Assembly (NCBI GenBank): GCA_029865405.1
Contig: JAOUGZ010000215.1
Coordinates: 1-5,435 of the forward strand
Direction: 5' to 3'
Length of the DNA: 5,435 nt
DNA from: Betaproteobacteria bacterium
GTDB lineage: Bacteria > Pseudomonadota > Gammaproteobacteria > Burkholderiales > SG8-39
Shown: piece by piece, positions 1 to 4,735 of the stretch
How the letters are laid out: each line of letters starts with the position of its first letter
How positions within the stretch are numbered: position 1 is the first letter of the stretch
Translations under genes and position numbers: made by a program
Notes under the pieces: model-generated
What the model was told of the DNA's origin: nothing
Database searches by the model: none
The model's input: only the letters and a program-made list of their open reading frames with translations

Positions 1-252
1 CACTTCGGCCTTCGACTGCGCGTCGGCGTAGATGGCGTTCACCTTGTAGCCCTCGACGCCGCCCTTCTCGTTGATCATCTCGATGGCGATCTTGGTGGCG
101 ATCGCCGCCGCCTGCGAGCCGCCGGCCGCGAACGGGCCGGTGTAGTCGTAGATCACGCCGATCTTGATTTCCTTGCCTTGCGCGAGCGCCAGCGACGACA
201 CGGCCGCGAGTGCGGCGGCGACGGCGAGCGTGCGCGTTCCGTGGTTAAGCAT
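1..252 (-). CDS. ABC transporter substrate-binding protein, branched-chain amino acid (LivJ/HAAT) type, 3' end beyond window
   Basis: This is the N-terminal 84 residues of a periplasmic solute-binding protein; the gene runs off the left edge. The ATG at 252 is preceded by a strong AAGGAGG eight bases upstream. Residues 1-24 form a Sec signal peptide: a short polar start with R7, a hydrophobic Ala/Leu/Val core at about 8-21, and an A-L-A cleavage site, so the mature protein would begin at Q25. There is no lipobox cysteine, so it should be soluble. The mature start (KEIKIGVIYDYTGPFAAGG, then a helix with INEKGG and the strand YKVNAIYADAQS) is the typical opening of Peripla_BP_6 proteins that deliver amino acids, amides or aromatic acids to LivHMGF-like permeases. 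It is the last gene seen in the operon, 50 nt after the GMC gene, and probably imports the pathway's substrate (inference). Permease and ATPase genes could follow to the left but are not in view. Confidence 0.93.
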   Translation of the reverse strand, partial: MLNHGTRTLAVAAALAAVSSLALAQGKEIKIGVIYDYTGPFAAGGSQAAAIATKIAIEMINEKGGVEGYKVNAIYADAQSKAEV

Positions 253-257
253 GGGTG

Positions 258-267
258 TCTCCTCCTT
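258..267 (-). promoter_or_regulatory. Strong Shine-Dalgarno site of the binding-protein gene
   Basis: The minus strand reads AAGGAGGAGA here, with eight bases between AAGGAGG and the ATG at 252. It is the best ribosome-binding site in the window. It fixes the start of the secreted binding protein and suggests this gene is translated independently, unlike most of the tightly coupled upstream genes. Confidence 0.85.
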
Positions 268-273
268 GTGCAG

Positions 274-296
274 GCCAGTCTTTCGCAGACTTGGGC
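274..296 (-). other. Small intergenic hairpin between the GMC and binding-protein genes
   Basis: On the minus strand a 5-bp perfect stem AGTCT/AGACT encloses the loop GCGAA (277-291). It can be extended by a GCC/GGC pairing across a two-base bulge (274-296). It lies between the GMC stop codon (303-305) and the SD at 258-267. No T-run follows, so it does not look like an intrinsic terminator. It might be an mRNA-stabilising or processing structure, or chance. The remainder of the 50-nt gap shows no promoter-like boxes to me. Confidence 0.3.
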
Positions 297-302
297 ATCG
301 TG

Positions 303-1898
303 TCAAGCACGGTTCGCGTCCGCGCGCACCAGGTCGGCCCCCTTCTCGGCCAGCGCGAACACCGCGGCGTTGATGTTGCCCGACGGTACTGCGGGCATCA
401 CCGAGGCGTCGATCACTCGCAGGCCGCCGATGCCGCGCACTTTGAGGCGCGCATCGACCACGGCACGCGCATCCTCGCCCATGCGGCAGGTCGACGTCGG
501 GTGGAATACCGTGTCGCCGTACTCGCGGCCGTAGGCGAGCCAGTCGGCATCGCTTTGCACCTTCGGTCCCGGCTGGAACTCCGCGGCCACGTACTGCGCG
601 AGCGGCGCCGTGCCGGCGAGGCGGCGCACCAGCTTCAGGCCCTCGACCATGCTGCGCCGCTCGCTCTCCGTGGACAGGTAGTTGTAGCGGATCGCCGGCG
701 GCGCCTTGGCATCGGCCGAGCGGATGCGCACCCAGCCGCGCGACTCGGCCTGCAGCTGCGACAGCGACAGCGTGAAGCCCGAGAACGGGTGGAGCACGCC
801 GCCGCGCTTGGCAGTGGAGAAGTTGATGAAGTAGATCTGCCCGTCGGGCCGCGTCAGTTCGGGCCGCGTACGCACGAATGCCGCAGCGTAGCCGGCGCTG
901 ACCGTGAGCGGCCCGCGCCGCTGCAGGACGTAGCGCAGGCCGATGCCGAGCTGGCGCCACCAGCTCGCCATGTCGTCGTTCAGCGTAATCGGCTTCGTGC
1001 AGCGCCAGAAGGTGCGCACGTAGAAGTGGTCCTGAAGGTCCTCGCCGACGCCGGGCGCGTCGTGCAGGGGCTGGATGCCGTGGCGCTCGAGCAGCGCGCG
1101 CGGGCCGACCCCCGAGAGCTGGAGCAGCTGCGGCGAGTTGATCGAGCCGCCGGCGAGGATCACCTCGCGCGTCACGTGAACCTGGTGCACGGCGCCCCCC
1201 TGCACGTACTCCACGCCCACGGCGCGCGTGCCGTTGAACAGCACCTTCGTGGCGAGGGCCTCCACCTCGACGCGCAGGTTGGCGCGCTTTCGCGCCGGGC
1301 GCAGGTACCCGGTGGCGGCGCTCGAGCGCCGGCCGTTCTTGATCGTCGCCTGGTAGTAGCCCGCGCCTTCCTGGCGCGCGCCGTTGAAGTCGTCGTTGCG
1401 CGGTATGCCGAGCGCCTCGGCCGAAGCGATGAAGGCGTCGCACAGCTCGTGCTTGTCCGGCAGGTCGCCGACCCCGATGGGACCGCCCGCGCCGTGCCAG
1501 GCGTCGGCGCCGCGCCCCTGGTCCTCGGACTTCTTGAAGTACGGCAGCAGCTCGTCGAAGCGCCAGCCGGCAAGGCCCCAGCCGTCGAAGTCCTCGCGCT
1601 GGCCGCGGATGTAGACCAGGCCGTTGATCGAGGAGGAGCCGCCCAGCACCTTGCCGCGCGGGGTGAAGATGCGCCGGCCGTTCAGCGTCGGCTCGGGCTC
1701 GGATTCGTAGGCCCAGTTGACGTCGGTACGCGTGAAGAGCCTGCCGTAGCCGAGCGGCACGTGGATCCAGAGGTTCGTGTCGCGCGGCCCGGCTTCAAGG
1801 AGCAGCACGCGGTGCCTGCCGTCTTCGGTGAGGCGATTCGCCAGCACGCAGCCCGCCGTGCCGGCGCCGACGACGATATAGTCCCAGTGCTCAGCCAC
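303..1898 (-). CDS. FAD-dependent GMC oxidoreductase (choline dehydrogenase-like)
   Basis: This is a 531-residue glucose-methanol-choline family flavoenzyme, a normal length for bacterial members. It should oxidise an alcohol (or related C-OH group) to a carbonyl, using FAD. The dinucleotide-binding motif GAGTAG is at residues 11-16 and the ribose-binding Glu at 35 (LLLEAG). The first GMC signature, GKVLGGSSSIN, is at 82-92, and the second, GSINSPQLLQLSGVG, at 251-265. The C-terminal active site has His at about 466 (VFHPTSTCRMG) and Asn at about 510 (SGNINAAVFALAEKGAD), the His/Asn pair expected for the family. There is no signal peptide, so it is cytoplasmic. The start is GTG at 1898, overlapping the end of the upstream gene by 8 nt. 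It has no visible SD, which suggests translational coupling. The Rossmann motif sits at the usual distance from this start. The sequence is BetA-like but the neighbours are not betaine-synthesis genes, so the substrate is unknown and I give no symbol. Confidence 0.93.
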   Translation of the reverse strand: MAEHWDYIVVGAGTAGCVLANRLTEDGRHRVLLLEAGPRDTNLWIHVPLGYGRLFTRTDVNWAYESEPEPTLNGRRIFTPRGKVLGGSSSINGLVYIRGQREDFDGWGLAGWRFDELLPYFKKSEDQGRGADAWHGAGGPIGVGDLPDKHELCDAFIASAEALGIPRNDDFNGARQEGAGYYQATIKNGRRSSAATGYLRPARKRANLRVEVEALATKVLFNGTRAVGVEYVQGGAVHQVHVTREVILAGGSINSPQLLQLSGVGPRALLERHGIQPLHDAPGVGEDLQDHFYVRTFWRCTKPITLNDDMASWWRQLGIGLRYVLQRRGPLTVSAGYAAAFVRTRPELTRPDGQIYFINFSTAKRGGVLHPFSGFTLSLSQLQAESRGWVRIRSADAKAPPAIRYNYLSTESERRSMVEGLKLVRRLAGTAPLAQYVAAEFQPGPKVQSDADWLAYGREYGDTVFHPTSTCRMGEDARAVVDARLKVRGIGGLRVIDASVMPAVPSGNINAAVFALAEKGADLVRADANRA

Positions 1899-2364
1899 GC
1901 AGGATGCGCAGGAAGCAGCAGCCTTTCGCGCCGGGCGTCCAGGTGCGGTTCTCGATCTTGAACCCGGCGCCTTCGAACAGGCCCTTGTCCACCGCGCCGG
2001 CGATGCGGCAGAGCGTCGCCACCTTGTCCTCGGCCAGGCCCGCTTCGCGCCAGGCGTCCTTCAGCGGGCAGCCGTGCAGCTGGATCTCGAGCGCGGCTGG
2101 CTCCTTCTTCAGCACCTCGGGCTTGAAGATCGCCTTGCCGCCCGGCACGCTGGCGAGAAACGCCTCGCACAGCCCGCCGAGGTCGGCGGGCGCGAACTTC
2201 GAGAACGCCGTGCCCATGGCGCGGCCGCGGCGGTAGATCGCCTTCGTAAGCAGCGCCTCGGCCTTCGCCGCGCCGAGCTCCTCGGCGAGCACGTCGTAGG
2301 TTTCCTTGTAGATGAGGGCGCGGTTCTTCATCTGCGCGACGAGGTCGCGGCGGTCGTTCGACAT
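1891..2364 (-). CDS. L-2-amino-thiazoline-4-carboxylic acid (ATC) hydrolase family protein
   Basis: This 157-residue cytoplasmic protein resembles the family named after ATC hydrolase, which opens the thiazoline ring of L-ATC to S-carbamoyl-cysteine on the bacterial route to L-cysteine. The recognisable part is the C-terminal half: GCPLKDAWREAGL from residue 98, then a helix with LCRIAGAVDKG and FEGAGF (residues 118-135), and the end WTPGAKGCCFLRI. Cysteines are at about 99, 119, 149 and 150. The N-terminal half is helical with many Ala, Lys and Arg. The ATG at 2364 has AGGAG six bases upstream, overlapping the TAG of the cyclase gene, which sits only 9 nt away. Its 3' end overlaps the GMC start by 8 nt. 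No S-carbamoyl-cysteine amidohydrolase or cysteine gene is visible, so the ATC reaction itself is not supported. It more likely acts on another pathway intermediate, or is an accessory subunit. Family call from recognition only. Confidence 0.75.
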   Translation of the reverse strand: MSNDRRDLVAQMKNRALIYKETYDVLAEELGAAKAEALLTKAIYRRGRAMGTAFSKFAPADLGGLCEAFLASVPGGKAIFKPEVLKKEPAALEIQLHGCPLKDAWREAGLAEDKVATLCRIAGAVDKGLFEGAGFKIENRTWTPGAKGCCFLRILRG

Positions 2365-2370
2365 GGCGTT

Positions 2371-2375
2371 CTCCT
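2371..2375 (-). promoter_or_regulatory. Shine-Dalgarno site of the ATC-hydrolase-family gene
   Basis: The minus strand reads AGGAG six bases before the ATG at 2364. Its first two bases coincide with the last two of the TAG stop of the upstream cyclase gene, so terminating ribosomes end on this site. It is one of only two clear ribosome-binding sites in the seven-gene run. Confidence 0.75.
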
Positions 2376-3417
2376 AGACGGTGGCAACCGCCACGGCGGG
2401 CGATCCGACGGCGCCCGGCAGCCGCAGGGGCGGCGCGGTGAGCAGGAAGCGGTTGCGCCGGTGCTCGCGCAGCCAGCGCGCAAGCTCGCTCAAATACCAG
2501 ATCTCGCCGAGGTGGATGCCGTTCTTGAACAGGCAGTGCTCGTGCAGCGGCATGAGCGCGTGCGCGAAGGGCTTGAAGGGGCTCGCGGGGATGATCTCCA
2601 CGGCGTAGTTGTCGGCGATCAGAGCCGCGCAGCCCGAGTCGGTGATCCACTGCAGGAGCTTGTCGTCGCGACCGTCGAGCCCGGTGCAGGTGTTGTGGAT
2701 GAGCTTCGGGTCCGGATTCTTCTTCAGCTCCAGGATCACGTCGACGAAGCCGGTGTAGAAGCAGACGAAGTCGCCCTTCTCCACGGCCACCTTGTCCTTC
2801 TCCATCACGCGCATCAGCGCGTCGTAGCCGATCGCCTTCCGCTCGCGGCCGAAGTGCGCGTGCAGGTCGACCATCACGCCGCGCCCCTGTGCGCCATGCT
2901 CGGCAAGGTTCTGGATGCCGAGCGCCTCGGCGCGCGCGCCCTCGTACTTCGCCCAGGGCTCGGCCCCCGGCTTTTCCGGCGCGAGTTTGATTTCCTCGCC
3001 CGCGCGAAAGCCGTTGTAGAACACCAGCTCCGGCTTGCCGTCGCCGTCGGCGTCGAACTTGCTGCCGACATGCGCGAACGAATCCCATTGCGTCGAGTAC
3101 TGCAGGGTGAGCAGCACCACGTCGTCGCAGACGACGTCGGTGAGCAGCGGCTCGTCATTGGCCATCGGGTAACAGAAGTTCGCCTTGCCGCCGCGCAGCG
3201 TCGGCGCGAGGCGCGGCGGGTTGCGCCGCGGGTTGAGGACGTTGCCGCCCGGGTAGTCGAGCGGCAGCGAGAGGCAGAAGGAGATGCCTTCCTTCACCTC
3301 GGCCGCGCCCTGGCGCACTTTCTCCGGCGTCACGTAATTCATGCGCCCGCGCTGGTCGTCGGGGCCGAATTCGCCCCAGTTGGAGTTCGGGGGCTTCTGT
3401 TTCCAGCGCTGCGCCAT
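2374..3417 (-). CDS. Cyclase-family metal-dependent hydrolase (KynB/isatin-hydrolase superfamily, long form)
   Basis: The 347-residue protein belongs to the cyclase family (Pfam Cyclase), whose characterised members hydrolyse amide, lactam or formamide bonds (arylformamidase, isatin hydrolase) using Mn or Zn. The length fits the long subfamily of about 330-350 residues, not the roughly 210-residue KynB type. The N-terminus has WGEFGPDDQRGRMNYVTPEKV. The metal-site region is STQWDSFAHVG at 108-118. There the HxGTHxD motif of short members is replaced by a TQWD form, with D112 and H116 retained. Later blocks are RGVMVDL, KGDFVCFYTG, AALIADNYAVE, LPLHEH-like MPLHEHCLFKNGIHLGE, and a C-terminal LLTAPPLRLPGAVGSP. 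DADGDG at 122-127 looks like a calcium loop but lacks the rest of an EF-hand. I chose ATG 3417 because it lies 2 nt after the MaoC stop and gives the family-typical N-terminus; an in-frame extension to 3747 would overlap the MaoC gene. No SD is visible, so coupling is likely. Substrate unknown. Confidence 0.9.
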   Translation of the reverse strand: MAQRWKQKPPNSNWGEFGPDDQRGRMNYVTPEKVRQGAAEVKEGISFCLSLPLDYPGGNVLNPRRNPPRLAPTLRGGKANFCYPMANDEPLLTDVVCDDVVLLTLQYSTQWDSFAHVGSKFDADGDGKPELVFYNGFRAGEEIKLAPEKPGAEPWAKYEGARAEALGIQNLAEHGAQGRGVMVDLHAHFGRERKAIGYDALMRVMEKDKVAVEKGDFVCFYTGFVDVILELKKNPDPKLIHNTCTGLDGRDDKLLQWITDSGCAALIADNYAVEIIPASPFKPFAHALMPLHEHCLFKNGIHLGEIWYLSELARWLREHRRNRFLLTAPPLRLPGAVGSPAVAVATV

Positions 3418-3419
3418 GG

Positions 3420-3875
3420 CTAGAAGTAGTGCCGGCTGATGGTCTCGGCGACCATCGCCGGCTTGTCGCCGCCCTCGCGCTCCACGGTCACGCGCCAGGT
3501 GGTCTGCACGCCGCCGTCCAGCTTCTCGTACTTCGAAAGCGTGAAGCGGCCGCGGATCTTCGCCCCCGCCGGCACGGGCGCCGTGAAGCGCACCTTGTTC
3601 AGGCCGTAGTTGACGCCCATCTTGCGGTCGGAGAATTCGAAGGTCGACTCGATGAGCTTGGGCAGCATCGAGAGCGTGAGATAGCCGTGCGCGATGGTGG
3701 TGCCGAAGGATGACCGCTTCGCCTTTTCCGGATTGACGTGGATCCACTGGTAGTCCTCGGTCGCCTTGGCGAAGAGGTCGATCCGTTCCTGCGGCATGTC
3801 CACCCAGGGCGAAACGGCGATTTCCTCGCCCACCCGGCCCTCGAGGTCGCGGATCTTCAGCGCGGCTTTCATCAT
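3420..3875 (-). CDS. MaoC-like acyl dehydratase / (R)-specific enoyl-CoA hydratase, single hot-dog domain
   Basis: This 151-residue protein (150 if the second ATG is used) is a single hot-dog-fold hydratase of the MaoC/NodN type, expected to add water to, or remove it from, an acyl-CoA. The hydratase-2 motif is clear: TEDYQWIHVNPEKA followed by FGTTIAHGYLTLSML. Catalytic Asp is at 41 and His at 46 counted from the first ATG, or 40 and 45 from the second. The second numbering equals the Asp/His pair I recall for the mycobacterial homologue Rv0130. The C-terminal half (NKVRFTAPVPAGAKIRGRF, then the strand QTTWRVTVERE) completes the fold. The tandem ATGATG at 3875-3870 overlaps the hydrolase TGA, and ATGA coupling favours 3875. 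A weak GAGG lies 13 nt upstream. The alpha/beta hydrolase gene precedes it and the cyclase gene follows 2 nt later. Presence next to an enoyl-CoA isomerase suggests beta-oxidation-like handling of an unsaturated acyl-CoA. Confidence 0.92.
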   Translation of the reverse strand: MMKAALKIRDLEGRVGEEIAVSPWVDMPQERIDLFAKATEDYQWIHVNPEKAKRSSFGTTIAHGYLTLSMLPKLIESTFEFSDRKMGVNYGLNKVRFTAPVPAGAKIRGRFTLSKYEKLDGGVQTTWRVTVEREGGDKPAMVAETISRHYF

Positions 3876-4735
3876 CGGATTGTAAACGCCTCGATCTCGC
3901 CGATGACCTGCGCGGTTCGCTCGCGCGCGATCCAGTGCGAGGCCTCGGGCACGCGCACCACCTTCAGGTCCGGAACTACTGCCTCCAGCCCGTCGACGCA
4001 CCCGGGCAGGAGCGCCGTGTCGCGCTCGCCCCAGATGACGAGCGTCGGCACCTTGACGATGAAGTCCTCGGGCTTGAGCTGCAGCTTCTTCGCGCCCGGG
4101 TCTTCTGCCGACGGCGGATACATCGGCGAGGCGCGGTAGTAGTTGAGCCCGCCGGTGAGCGCGCCGGGCTGCGACCAGGCTTCGATCAGCGCCTTGCGCG
4201 CATCCTCGTCGAGATCGGCAAAGGCGCCCAGCAGGCGCGCGTAGCCGTTCTCGGAGAGCACGCGCTCGGCCTTCGCCAGGCGGAAGAACCGCATGTACTC
4301 GCTCGCCTGCTGCTGCGCCGGATTGCTGCAGAGCTCGCGCCAGAAGAGGTATGGGTGCGGCGAATTGAGCATCACCAGCTTTGACAGTCGCTCGGGGTGC
4401 GCGATGGCGACGCCCCAGGCCACTGCGCCGCCCCAGTCGTGGGCGACGAGGACGAACTTGTCCTTCGCATAGTGATCGGCGAGCGCCAGCACGTCGGCCA
4501 TCAGGTGCTTGGCGCGGTAGGCCTCGACCGCGGCGGGCTTCTCCGACAGGTTGTAGCCGCGCAGGTCGGGCGCCGCGGCGCACCAGCCGCGCGCGCCGAA
4601 ATGCTCGAGCATCGGGTGCCACATCGCCCAGTACTCGGGAAAGCCGTGCAGGAAGAGCATCAGCGGGCCCTCGCCCGCGCGCGCGACGTGGAACTTCAGG
4701 CCGTTCGCGGCAACCGTCTCGTGAACAATGCTCAC
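3872..4735 (-). CDS. Alpha/beta-fold hydrolase, probable epoxide hydrolase
   Basis: This 287-residue cytoplasmic alpha/beta hydrolase has the length and motif order of bacterial soluble epoxide hydrolases. HGFPEYWAMW at 30-39 carries the HGxP oxyanion region. The nucleophile elbow AHDWGG puts Asp at 100. The acid is probably Asp239 (WGERD) and the base His267 (ASHW). Two lid tyrosines typical of epoxide hydrolases appear present: Tyr147 (EYMRFF) and Tyr200 (NYYRAS). The His-Trp pair that fluoroacetate dehalogenases carry before the lid Phe-Phe is replaced by Met-Arg, which argues against that activity. All residue equivalences are by-eye alignment. The start is GTG at 4735, sharing GTGA with the stop of the upstream isomerase gene. 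There is no visible SD, so it is probably translationally coupled. Its TGA overlaps the MaoC start. A C-C ester or other carbonyl hydrolase remains possible but an Asp nucleophile makes it less likely. Confidence 0.9.
   Translation of the reverse strand: MSIVHETVAANGLKFHVARAGEGPLMLFLHGFPEYWAMWHPMLEHFGARGWCAAAPDLRGYNLSEKPAAVEAYRAKHLMADVLALADHYAKDKFVLVAHDWGGAVAWGVAIAHPERLSKLVMLNSPHPYLFWRELCSNPAQQQASEYMRFFRLAKAERVLSENGYARLLGAFADLDEDARKALIEAWSQPGALTGGLNYYRASPMYPPSAEDPGAKKLQLKPEDFIVKVPTLVIWGERDTALLPGCVDGLEAVVPDLKVVRVPEASHWIARERTAQVIGEIEAFTIR

Noticed and set aside
274..296. Hairpin considered as an intrinsic terminator after the GMC gene
   Set aside because: The stem is only 5 bp plus a bulged extension and no T-run follows on the minus strand. 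A strong SD and another co-directional gene follow directly.
255..1961. Plus-strand open frame of 568 codons opposite the GMC gene
   Set aside because: The minus-strand frame contains every GMC signature. The plus-strand product is rich in Arg, Ala and His with no recognisable domain, as expected of an antisense shadow in GC-rich DNA.
1405..2931. A 17-base exact repeat (atgccgagcgcctcggc) at 1405-1421 and 2915-2931, partly palindromic
   Set aside because: Both copies encode Ala-Glu-Ala-Leu-Gly-Ile in frame within the GMC and cyclase proteins. Shared codon bias explains the identity, and no further copies or regulatory context were seen.
1682..3088. Minus-strand open frame of 468 codons running across three genes in another frame
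   Set aside because: Arg/Ala/Gly-rich, and it crosses the stops and starts of the cyclase, ATC-hydrolase-family and GMC genes. It is an out-of-frame shadow.
2074..3423. Plus-strand open frame of 449 codons opposite the cyclase and ATC-hydrolase-family genes
   Set aside because: Low-complexity Arg/Val/Ala/Leu composition, no domain, and it spans the junction of two well-supported minus-strand genes.
3418..3747. N-terminal extension of the cyclase gene by 110 codons
   Set aside because: The extension lies out of frame inside the MaoC gene, has Arg/Ala-rich composition, and the family-like N-terminus begins at the ATG at 3417.
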